Virus record (IMG/VR): IMGVR_UViG_3300027741_000277
Span: 1 to 23,213 of that record
Length of the DNA stretch: 23,213 nt
DNA from: a virus
Direction: 5' to 3' (one strand)
In this document: one piece after another, positions 7,485 to 13,010 of the stretch
Layout: each line of letters begins with the position of its first letter
Numbering within the stretch: the stretch's first letter is position 1
The notes under the pieces: generated by a model
What the model was told of the DNA's origin: nothing
Seen by the model: the letters and a program-made list of their open reading frames with translations, nothing else
The model's database searches: none
Program-made: the position numbers and the translations under genes

Positions 7485-7670
7485 TTAGCCTCGCTTCTGG
7501 TTGTTGGCGCGGGCCATATTGCGGCCAACGGCGCGCATAACTTGGCCAGTTACGCCTGCGGATTTTTTACCGCCCGTATCAATGCCAACAGCGGGGCCGC
7601 TATTGGGGAACACTTTAACGTCAGTCTTGCCTTTTTTGGCGATGCCGTCTGCTGCTTTTGTGAATGCCAT
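7485..7670 (-). CDS. Small basic phage protein with N-terminal DGIA-KGKT motif, function unknown
   Basis: A 61-residue, Lys/Arg/Gly-rich protein. It begins with MAFTKAADGIAKKGKT, the same motif that ends the proteins at 9911-10744 and 10744-11250, and continues with a Gly/Lys-rich middle and a basic tail (AVGRNMARANNQKRG). A clear ribosome binding site, GGAGTAAATC, comes between the previous stop and the ATG. The shared motif ties it to the other basic proteins although its position in the protein is N-terminal here. Function is unknown; nucleic-acid or capsid binding would fit the charge. Confidence 0.65.
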   Translation of the reverse strand: MAFTKAADGIAKKGKTDVKVFPNSGPAVGIDTGGKKSAGVTGQVMRAVGRNMARANNQKRG

Positions 7671-7679
7671 GATTTACTC

Positions 7680-8069
7680 CTAGGAAACCGCTACGGTAAC
7701 TATACCAACACTCGTCGTTCCTACCAAGTTATTTGGAGTAAGAACGGCATCAAAATTTGATGAGCCCCCAACTGGTGCCCAGCCCCATTGTATATCTCGT
7801 GAGCCTCCGGTAGGAAACCCACCTACGTTTACCCCTGCCTCTACGTACGTGGAGTCCCTGCGAGGCTCCCGAACAGCTTGTGGGTCGTCCACCGGAAACA
7901 TGCCCAACTGCAACTGCGGCTGGTCAGGGTCCCAACAATCCCGGCAGACCAAGAGATTGTACGTCTTAGTCTTCTTGACTTCTTTGCGTAGCTGAGTGAG
8001 CTTGTACCGTTGTCCGCAACGGTCGCATTCCGCAATGCTGTTTTTACCGGACGCGAACCGGTTACCCAT
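7680..8069 (-). CDS. Zinc-ribbon protein of the neck region, function unknown
   Basis: This 129-residue protein has a four-cysteine zinc ribbon near its N-terminus: CDRCG at residues 15-19 and CRDCWDPDQPQ at residues 42-52, with a basic KLTQLRKEVKKTKTYNLLV stretch between. The second half is Gly/Thr/Val-rich and beta-like, ending in VGIVTVAVS. It starts directly after the stop of the neck protein gene (TAA then ATG), so the two are probably made together. A zinc ribbon with a structural-looking C-terminal domain could be a minor head or neck protein, with the ribbon as a folding or contact element. No nuclease signature accompanies the cysteines. Confidence 0.7.
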   Translation of the reverse strand: MGNRFASGKNSIAECDRCGQRYKLTQLRKEVKKTKTYNLLVCRDCWDPDQPQLQLGMFPVDDPQAVREPRRDSTYVEAGVNVGGFPTGGSRDIQWGWAPVGGSSNFDAVLTPNNLVGTTSVGIVTVAVS

Positions 8070-8783
8070 TTAGGTACCCCCGCCAATGAACATTTGTCTT
8101 GGGACGAATCGGATCGCAGCTTTCTCGCGGTCTTCTCCAGCAGCCAACTCAAAGGACTCGTCGTACACAGCTTTAAGCATGGGTATCCGTTGTTCAGCTT
8201 CCGGTAATTTTAACGCGATGTGATATGCCAAGCCGGCGGTCAACGCTGGCAGGAAGCGGAAGTTCACGTCAGCAGTATTCACACCGGTACCCGCATCGTC
8301 AATACGGCGCAGACGCCAGTATCTAAACACGTAGTAAGGGCTGCCTGTGGTTCCTTGGTCTGGAACTGGCCAAACTGTAATCCTAGGGTTATCCCTAAGA
8401 CGCTCAATCCAAACTTGAATGGGGCGTGCTTGCTGCAGCTTGTTGGGGATCGTGGCGTATGTAGACACGCTAATACGTGTGATGGTCAAGTCAGACTGGG
8501 TAGACACGTTGCCTGCCCCCGTGCGAATAACATGTTCAAGCAAGTCAATGGTATCTGCCGGCAGGTCGTAGGTAGACTGGCCTTGAATGAGGTTGATGTA
8601 TCCCTCTTCAATGGTCCACATGTTGATACCTTTGTTCTGCCACTCAATCGTCATGAGGTTGAACGACCGACGCGCCGTGCGCAAGTCATAGCCCGACCGC
8701 ATTTCCCGGCCCGCCCGCTCAAAAGCCTCTTCAGCGATTTCCGTAAAATCGAGGTTAAATGCGGTTGTGCCGGAAACAGTCAT
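8070..8783 (-). CDS. Probable head-to-tail connector (neck) protein
   Basis: This 237-residue protein has an N-terminal helical region, FNLDFTEIAEEAFERAGREM followed by RSGYDLRTARRSFNLMTIEW, then a beta region (GINMWTIEEGYINLIQGQST) and a C-terminal helical part (FLPALTAGLAYHIALKLPEA). I recognise this layout from connector proteins of short-tailed phages, similar in organisation to P22 gp4, by pattern and not by a search. It sits upstream of the second adaptor candidate (6565-7215), so two neck proteins seem to be present. Its ATG overlaps the stop of the 59-residue gene upstream (ATGA). Confidence is good for a virion neck protein and lower for the exact homologue. Confidence 0.68.
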   Translation of the reverse strand: MTVSGTTAFNLDFTEIAEEAFERAGREMRSGYDLRTARRSFNLMTIEWQNKGINMWTIEEGYINLIQGQSTYDLPADTIDLLEHVIRTGAGNVSTQSDLTITRISVSTYATIPNKLQQARPIQVWIERLRDNPRITVWPVPDQGTTGSPYYVFRYWRLRRIDDAGTGVNTADVNFRFLPALTAGLAYHIALKLPEAEQRIPMLKAVYDESFELAAGEDREKAAIRFVPRQMFIGGGT

Positions 8784-8959
8784 TTTTTCAAGCCTTTGAG
8801 GGTCTCAGCTAGTCGAGCGCGTTGACCCATTTTACCGGGCTTCTTCGCCGCAGCGGCAAGTTTTTTAGCGGGGATAGGCTTGTCACCTTTAACGCCAAGG
8901 GAAGCGCGTAAAGCGCCGGGTTTTTTGATTGCGCCTGCAATCCAATTTTTAGTAGCCAT
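8780..8959 (-). CDS. 59-residue basic phage protein, function unknown
   Basis: A short frame between two recognised genes translates as MATKNWIAGAIKKPGALRAS, LGVKGDKPIPAKKLAAAAKK and PGKMGQRARLAETLKGLKK, ending in TGA. It is strongly basic, with Lys and Arg making up over a quarter of it. Its ATG shares a base with the upstream stop (TAATG) and its stop overlaps the downstream ATG (ATGA), so it fills the gap exactly, which is strong evidence that it is real. The phrase NWIAGAIKKPGALR is one I have met in other phage structural regions. Function is unknown. Confidence 0.8.
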   Translation of the reverse strand: MATKNWIAGAIKKPGALRASLGVKGDKPIPAKKLAAAAKKPGKMGQRARLAETLKGLKK

Positions 8960-9198
8960 TATCTGAACCTCGCTGTCTTTTTTGCAACCGTTTTTGGTTG
9001 CGCTACAAACTGTTTACCCGCTGCCTTGCCTGCACGTTTGGCACGGGTTGTGGCGGCATACTCTGCTGAGCTAAGGCTTTTAATGGCAGCTTCAGGGAGA
9101 TAGCGCTCCCCCGTCTTTGACGACGGCTTGCCAGACTTAGTACGCCACTTCTGGTCGCCCCAATCTTTAAGGGATTGCTGTGGTGCTTTAAGTGCCAT
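8959..9198 (-). CDS. 79-residue basic phage protein, function unknown
   Basis: The chosen start is the ATG at 9196-9198 (MALKAPQQSLKDWGDQKW), placed eight bases after a GGGAG ribosome binding site. Upstream in-frame starts at 9222, 9219 and 9204 lie inside the endonuclease gene and have poorer spacing. The protein contains WRTKSGKPSSKTGERYLPEA and a basic end, AKRAGKAAGKQFVAQPKTVA. This Trp-Arg-Thr-Lys-Ser-Gly-Lys pattern recurs, as I remember, in small phage proteins of unknown function. It overlaps the end of the endonuclease gene by 11 bases and the start of the next gene by one. It belongs to the basic-protein cluster. Confidence 0.7.
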   Translation of the reverse strand: MALKAPQQSLKDWGDQKWRTKSGKPSSKTGERYLPEAAIKSLSSAEYAATTRAKRAGKAAGKQFVAQPKTVAKKTARFR

Positions 9199-9646
9199 CG
9201 CCATAACTCCCAAAAGCATCAAGGTATTCTAGGGCATTCCTTAACACAGTAGGGCTATCTTTAAACATCCCCAACGCACGATTGCACTGTTTGCAAAGTA
9301 CGCCCCGAAATTCTCCGGTTTCGTGGTTGTGGTCAATAGCGCTTTCTATCAACGCTACTTCTACTTTGCAAATGGCACAGCACCCTTCTTGGCGCTCGTA
9401 CCGTTCTACAAGTTGTTCTGGGGTAATTCCCCGGCGGGAACAACGCTTAGCCAAAGTCCACGGGTCTCTTTCACGATACTCAGCCACTCGGTGCTGGTTA
9501 AGTTCTGCCCAGTCCTTATGTCTTTTGTAAAGACAAGTATTGCAATGACTTTTGTACAGATGCGCCATTTGCCCACCACGACTACGAAACGCGGATAACT
9601 GCTTTGTCTCACCACAATCTGTACAAGTCTTTGTAGCCTCAGTCAC
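9188..9646 (-). CDS. Recombination endonuclease VII-like HNH nuclease
   Basis: The protein (152 aa from GTG 9644-9646; a GTG at 9658 preceded by AAGG would give 156 aa) has an N-terminal CTDCG...CNTCLYKRH pair, then CCAICKVEV and IDHNHETGEFRGVLCKQCNR. The DHNH...GVLCxxCN pattern is that of the endonuclease VII family (T4 gp49, about 157 aa): a His-Asn-His metal site supported by a zinc site of two CxxC pairs. T4 gp49 resolves branched DNA before packaging, while many relatives are free-standing homing nucleases. Here it sits between two tiny basic genes with overlaps on both sides, which suggests insertion into the operon. The sequence does not say which role applies. Confidence 0.85.
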   Translation of the reverse strand: MTEATKTCTDCGETKQLSAFRSRGGQMAHLYKSHCNTCLYKRHKDWAELNQHRVAEYRERDPWTLAKRCSRRGITPEQLVERYERQEGCCAICKVEVALIESAIDHNHETGEFRGVLCKQCNRALGMFKDSPTVLRNALEYLDAFGSYGDGT

Positions 9647-9914
9647 GATAGCCCCCACCTGCGGCCTTATATTTTTTTGCTACTAATTGGCTTTTTCTCG
9701 CGCTCCATTTTCCAGAACCAGTACCCTGTGTTGCCGCAGCTTTAACTTGGCTCACAATACGTTTGCGCAGGCTAGGTTTGGTGTAGTTTCCAGCGGCATT
9801 TACATGCCCGCCTTCAGCGTACTGGGTGAAGTCAGTGTCGTCGCGGCGAGCGGTCTTTTTACCGCTAGGCATTTTGGATGGGGAGATGTCTCCCATGCCG
9901 CGACTAACCCTCAT
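9639..9914 (-). CDS. Small basic phage protein, DUF5872-like
   Basis: This 91-residue basic protein contains KKTARRDDTDFTQYAEGGHV and NAAGNYTKPSLRKRI, and ends with GSGKWSARKSQLVAKKYKAA followed by GGGYRD. The last block is a domain I recall as DUF5872, found in phages and some large viruses; this is from memory and not checked. The start at 9912-9914 is preceded by AAGGG at good spacing and overlaps the stop of the upstream gene (ATGA). The protein is a member of the basic cluster. Its function is not known; the Trp-Ser-Ala-Arg-Lys core suggests binding to nucleic acid or to an acidic partner, but that is a guess. Confidence 0.75.
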   Translation of the reverse strand: MRVSRGMGDISPSKMPSGKKTARRDDTDFTQYAEGGHVNAAGNYTKPSLRKRIVSQVKAAATQGTGSGKWSARKSQLVAKKYKAAGGGYRD

Positions 9915-10744
9915 TTGCGACCCTTGGTCATACCGCCACCGCAGAACTGCTGAGCACGGGTTTTGCCGCGTTGAGCAATACCATCAGCCGAACGGGTGAA
10001 GCCACCTACAGAGCCGCCAGAAGCATAGCCTTTGACTTTGCCACCGCGTTTCATGCCCAAGGTCCACTCGTCACCGCCAAGATTTTTACGCATAGCCTCT
10101 GCGCCAGCAGAACCGGGCTTAACACCGGAGCGGCGAGCGTTTTCAGACAGCATTTCGGAGTTACGGCCTTCAGCACGGGCAGCGCGTTGCTTAGCCAACG
10201 TGCCGGCTTTGTCGTAGCCAATGCGTTTGGTAGGTGCGGGTAATGCTGCTTGAGAGATGGTGCGTAGCCCGCTGCCGCCACCACGGTTAGCGGCTGCTTT
10301 AGCTAGTGCTGCAACGCCTTTAATACCAGCGCCACTACCACCGCCGAGAACCTGCTCAGGGTATACACGTTCGATAGCTTGGCTTTCGGGCATCATGGTT
10401 TGTTTGCGGTACTTAGAGTCGCCCTTGCCTTCGTTACCGTAGTTCTCGTTGGTACGAGTGTTGCCGGCCATTGAAGGGCGCTTAGAGCGGTCATCAGTAG
10501 CAGCTTTACGGACGGGTGCAGGGGTAGCTACCGGAGTACGACTTACTGGGCGGCTGGGCATTGAGCGGCCAGAAGTCTGCGTTTGGTCGGGGCCGTCAGC
10601 GGTAGCGCCTTCATCCATTGCGCGACGGCGGGGCAAGTCAGCGTTCAAAGCCGCTTCATTTGATGCTTCGTCTTCAGTCTGGTCGGGGATGCCGACCATG
10701 GAGCCCTCTTCGCCGTCATAGCGTTTGACTTTGTGTTTAGCCAT
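9911..10744 (-). CDS. Long basic low-complexity phage protein with C-terminal DGIA-KGKT motif
   Basis: The start is the ATG 10742-10744 (MAKHKVKRYDGEEGS, 277 aa), which overlaps the upstream stop (TAATG). The first 45 residues are mixed-charge, residues 60-120 are Pro/Thr/Arg-rich and look disordered, residues 130-150 are Gly/Ala-rich (LGGGSGAGIKGVAALAKAAA) and residues 165-230 are basic and helical. The end reads MKRGGKVKGYASGGSVGGFT then RSADGIAQRGKTRAQQF and a Gly/Lys tail, which carries the motif shared with two other proteins in the window. No enzyme or membrane signature is seen. Internal head protein or assembly factor are both possible. Confidence 0.72.
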   Translation of the reverse strand: MAKHKVKRYDGEEGSMVGIPDQTEDEASNEAALNADLPRRRAMDEGATADGPDQTQTSGRSMPSRPVSRTPVATPAPVRKAATDDRSKRPSMAGNTRTNENYGNEGKGDSKYRKQTMMPESQAIERVYPEQVLGGGSGAGIKGVAALAKAAANRGGGSGLRTISQAALPAPTKRIGYDKAGTLAKQRAARAEGRNSEMLSENARRSGVKPGSAGAEAMRKNLGGDEWTLGMKRGGKVKGYASGGSVGGFTRSADGIAQRGKTRAQQFCGGGMTKGRK

Positions 10745-11250
10745 TAGCACTTCCCGCCTTTCTTCATTGCAATTTGGGTTGCTTTGGTTTTGCCTTTGGT
10801 AGCAATACCGTTGGCAGAAGAACGGAACGCGCCCCCTGCAGCCAACTTTAAGGAGGTGCCCTTGCCGCCTTTGTGCTCTTGCATATCGTGCTGTTTGAAG
10901 GCCTTTTTAATCATGGCCTTGTCTTGGGCCATGTCGGTCGAGCCGCCCTCGGCCATCTTAGCCATGCCGCCTTTTTTCATGCCCATCATCTGCTTTTTGT
11001 CTAGTGCCATGTCAGCTTTAGAACCCTCTTTCATGCCCTTTTTCTCCATGTCTTTACCAGACTTCTCAAACTTAGCGAATGGGTTTATACCTTTAGTAGC
11101 CATACTTCCACCTTTTGAAAATTTACGGCCCTTGTCGGCTTTGTCGAAGTCTTGGCCCACGGACTGTGGGACGCCTACTTTTTTGGCAAACGCAGGGCTA
11201 TGCGCGATTGCCGCCATGAAATCATGTTGTTTTTTAGAGCTACTCGGCAT
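10744..11250 (-). CDS. Lys/Gly/Met-rich phage protein with C-terminal DGIA-KGKT-like motif
   Basis: This 168-residue, strongly basic protein begins MPSSSKKQHDFMAAIAHSPA and FAKKVGVPQSVGQDF, a block I have seen at the N-terminus of small phage proteins. The middle has NPFAKFEKSGKDMEKKGMKE and repeated GMKKGG/AEGGS units. The end, FRSSANGIATKGKTKATQIA followed by MKKGGKC, holds the shared motif. It overlaps the small membrane-protein gene by 11 bases and ends on the start codon of the next gene. Its Lys content and Met-Lys-Gly-Gly repeats would suit binding of DNA or an acidic surface. Function is unknown. Confidence 0.72.
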   Translation of the reverse strand: MPSSSKKQHDFMAAIAHSPAFAKKVGVPQSVGQDFDKADKGRKFSKGGSMATKGINPFAKFEKSGKDMEKKGMKEGSKADMALDKKQMMGMKKGGMAKMAEGGSTDMAQDKAMIKKAFKQHDMQEHKGGKGTSLKLAAGGAFRSSANGIATKGKTKATQIAMKKGGKC

Positions 11251-11434
11251 CTGGTTTCTTTCGAATCAGCTCTGAAAACGGTTTGCCAGTCACCATCTCT
11301 GCGATACGCATCAAAGCAAGCACTGCTCCGATAAGGCCAAACACCGGCGAAATGAACTCAAGAAACGCACCAATTGCTGCTATAGGAGCAAAGATGTCGA
11401 TAGCGTTTTTAAGGGTGTCGTGATGTTCAGTCAT
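11240..11434 (-). CDS. Small hydrophobic protein, possible membrane protein or holin candidate
   Basis: This 64-residue protein has a polar start (MTEHHDTLKNAID), a hydrophobic stretch over residues 14-46 (IFAPIAAIGAFLEFISPVFG then LIGAVLALMRIAEM) and a charged basic tail (SELIRKKPDAE). The stretch is long enough for one long or two short membrane helices with a break near the Ser-Pro. Size, hydrophobic core and charged tail are typical of holins, but no endolysin or spanin gene is adjacent. No clear ribosome binding site precedes the ATG, although the stop of the previous gene lies one base upstream. The membrane location is well supported and the holin role is speculative. Confidence 0.6.
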   Translation of the reverse strand: MTEHHDTLKNAIDIFAPIAAIGAFLEFISPVFGLIGAVLALMRIAEMVTGKPFSELIRKKPDAE

Positions 11435-11435
11435 A

Positions 11436-11690
11436 TCAACATTTCCATCGTGCTAAAGATGCGGCCTTGCGTGTAGGCTTGCCGTTTTCGTCTTTCATCG
11501 GACCCGGCATACCGGACATCCGCGCACAGAACGACTTCTTGCGAGGGCCACCTTGGGGCTGTGGAGCCTTGAGATTAGACCCTGTAGCTGCGTTGTACTT
11601 GGCGCGGCCTTTGGCAGTCAGCCCAGCCCCTTTAGAGGCCGGGAGTTTTTCACCGCGACCCACTGCGAGGGATGGGGTTTTCTTAGCCAT
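11436..11690 (-). CDS. Small basic phage protein with C-terminal Trp-Lys-Cys, function unknown
   Basis: This 84-residue Lys/Gly/Pro-rich protein reads MAKKTPSLAVGRGEKLPASK, then GAGLTAKGRAKYNAATGSNL and RKKSFCARMSGMPGPMKDEN, ending GKPTRKAASLARWKC. The phrases SLAVGRGEKLP and KSFCARMSGMPGPMKDE recur, in my memory, in phages of many hosts, possibly as DUF6321, so the protein is conserved although short. Both cysteines stand in conserved-looking places. The ATG lies inside the end of the upstream gene (8-base overlap). It is the first clear member of the basic cluster downstream of the decoration-type proteins. Function is not known. Confidence 0.75.
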   Translation of the reverse strand: MAKKTPSLAVGRGEKLPASKGAGLTAKGRAKYNAATGSNLKAPQPQGGPRKKSFCARMSGMPGPMKDENGKPTRKAASLARWKC

Positions 11691-11976
11691 AAAACACCGT
11701 AATTCCTGTTACAGAACCGACGCTAAGTGTGAGGTACAGCCCCGTAGAAGCCAAGATACCTTCGCCGGGAACAAATACACTAAACGTATTGGGCGTTCCA
11801 AGGCTTGCTATGTCCATTGTGTACAGAATGGCCCCCGTAGAACTTCCATCTCTTATCTCAAAAGTTGCAGCCGTGCTTGCTTTTGGGCTAATAACAATAC
11901 CTTTGAGGCGTGTACGCCCAGCGTAATAAGACCCTGCCGCACTTAAATGAGCACTCTTAACATCAGTTTGTTGCAT
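11683..11976 (-). CDS. Small beta-rich virion protein, function unknown
   Basis: This 97-residue protein (MQQTDVKSAHLSAAGSYYAG start) has alternating strands such as RLKGIVISPKASTAATFEIR, GAILYTMDI and LYLTLSVGSVTGITVFYG, consistent with a small beta-sandwich. The pattern is one I recall in structural regions of marine and freshwater phages. A ribosome binding site, AGGAGA, lies between the terminator hairpin at 11995-12012 and the ATG, so its translation start is directly behind a terminator. Expression therefore needs read-through from the 12020-12511 gene or a promoter inside that gene. A decoration or minor head protein is the best guess. Confidence 0.65.
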   Translation of the reverse strand: MQQTDVKSAHLSAAGSYYAGRTRLKGIVISPKASTAATFEIRDGSSTGAILYTMDIASLGTPNTFSVFVPGEGILASTGLYLTLSVGSVTGITVFYG

Positions 11977-11990
11977 AACTAATCTCCTGT

Positions 11991-12012
11991 AAAACAGGGG
12001 CCGAAGCCCCTG
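11991..12012 (-). terminator. Rho-independent terminator with TTCG loop
   Basis: On the minus strand the hairpin reads CAGGGGC-TTCG-GCCCCTG followed by TTTT. It begins eight bases after the stop codon of the 12020-12511 gene. The U tract is short, so partial read-through into the following gene is plausible, and that gene has no room for a promoter of its own after the hairpin. Confidence 0.8.
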
Positions 12013-12019
12013 AGACTAA

Positions 12020-12511
12020 TTACTGCTGGCCAACGGGTTGTGAGCTGTTGCCGCTAGAGTCTTTGACCGCGTACTGCACAGTTATTTGAGCTGCGCCCCC
12101 GCTAGCAGTTCCTGCGCAAGCGTAGATAACTTGAAGGATTAAGTCAACTGTACCGACGTTCAGAAGGGTGGCCATGTTGGTACCAGACAGCGTGGTAGTT
12201 GCGCGTCCAACTGCCAAGGGGGTAGTGGTAGCGCCACCGACGGTAGCCAAAGTAGTGCCGCCCGCCGTTTGAATGGTGATGGTATTACCAGTTGAGCCGG
12301 CAAAAGCAGTGGTGATATCGCAGAAGATATTGGTAATCTGTGCGCCAGCAGGAATGACTGCGAAAGTGGTAGCAGTTGTAGTACTGACCGTCATCGTACC
12401 CGTCTGAGTAACTTGGGTAGTACCTGTGTTCTGGATTGTGCCGGCAGTGGTGCCGGTGGTGTTTTTAACGGTGCCGAGCAGCCAAGGGCCGAGGTGAGTT
12501 GCGAATCCCAT
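12020..12511 (-). CDS. Small Thr-rich virion protein, decoration-type candidate
   Basis: This 163-residue protein starts MGFATHLGPWLLGTVKNTTG with AAGGAAC as ribosome binding site. It is very rich in Thr, Ala, Gly and Val (TTQVTQTGTMTVSTTTATTF, GNTITIQTAGGTTLATVGGA) and predicted to be beta throughout. The closing part, GGAAQITVQYAVKDSSGN, is also strand-like. The LGPWLLGTVKNTTG start is familiar from environmental phage structural genes. It has its own strong promoter (12602-12629) and a terminator 8 bases after its stop, which suggests it is made in large amounts. A head decoration or tail-surface protein fits that, but the sequence does not settle it. Confidence 0.68.
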   Translation of the reverse strand: MGFATHLGPWLLGTVKNTTGTTAGTIQNTGTTQVTQTGTMTVSTTTATTFAVIPAGAQITNIFCDITTAFAGSTGNTITIQTAGGTTLATVGGATTTPLAVGRATTTLSGTNMATLLNVGTVDLILQVIYACAGTASGGAAQITVQYAVKDSSGNSSQPVGQQ

Positions 12512-12601
12512 GATATGTGTTCCTTACATACAAGCTAAGTGCGTCAATCGGTATGTCGTCTGCTGGGGCAGTTTGGCGCACTGGAAGTCCCAGATGCACA
12601 C

Positions 12602-12629
12602 AATATACACTAAATTTTGATAGAGTCAA
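12602..12629 (-). promoter_or_regulatory. Sigma70-type promoter for the 12511-12020 gene
   Basis: On the minus strand TTGACT (12624-12629) is followed, after 16 bases, by TATATT (12602-12607). Each box matches the consensus at five of six positions. Transcription would start near 12595, about 80 bases before the ATG of the 12511-12020 gene. It is the best sigma70-like promoter that I see inside the late block. Confidence 0.65.
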
Positions 12630-12633
12630 GGGC

Positions 12634-12978
12634 ATGCCCTACAAAGACCCCGCTGTTAGAAAAGCCAAGCACAAAGAGTATTCGGCTGAGCACTACAAGG
12701 CTAATAAAGCGAAAGTGCGGGAGTCAGCAAAAACAACTCGGCGTGAAGGTAGGGCGTTATGGTCGGAGTTTAAAGCAGGGTTAAACTGTTCCGTTTGCGG
12801 TTTTGCACACCCCGCTGCTATTGACTTTCATCACCCACCGGGCACAAAAAAATACGGGGTAAATAATTTAATTAAAGATGGCCGGTATGCCCTAGCGTAT
12901 AAAGAGGCAGCCAAGTGCATCATCCTCTGTGCTAACTGCCATCGCATCCATCACTACAATGAAAAAGGGGACCGCTAA
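12634..12978 (+). CDS. HNH endonuclease, free-standing, opposite strand to the late operon
   Basis: The start is taken at MPYKDPAVRKAKHKEYSAEH (114 aa), because this N-terminus is typical of small phage HNH proteins; an in-frame ATG at 12553 would add 27 unlikely residues. The basic N-terminal third probably contacts DNA. The catalytic core is CSVCG, then AIDFHHPPG and CIILCANCHRIHHY, that is two CxxC zinc-binding pairs around the His-His...Asn...His metal site. It is the only plus-strand gene inside the late block, so late transcripts cannot express it. Ribosome binding is weak (AAGGG only two bases before ATG). It is most likely a homing-type nuclease. Its 3' end holds the terminator of the acidic gene on the other strand. 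Confidence 0.85.
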   Translation: MPYKDPAVRKAKHKEYSAEHYKANKAKVRESAKTTRREGRALWSEFKAGLNCSVCGFAHPAAIDFHHPPGTKKYGVNNLIKDGRYALAYKEAAKCIILCANCHRIHHYNEKGDR

Positions 12979-12986
12979 GGCCCCCC
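12962..12986 (-). terminator. Terminator of the acidic gene, inside the 3' end of the HNH gene
   Basis: On the minus strand a GGGGGGCC-TTAGC-GGTCCCC hairpin (one bulged base in the stem) is followed by TTTTT. It lies 25 bases after the stop of the 13011-13316 gene. The plus-strand side of the hairpin encodes the last residues and stop of the HNH protein. Confidence 0.7.
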
Positions 12987-13010
12987 GTGTTGGGTACGAT
13001 TATACCCAAA

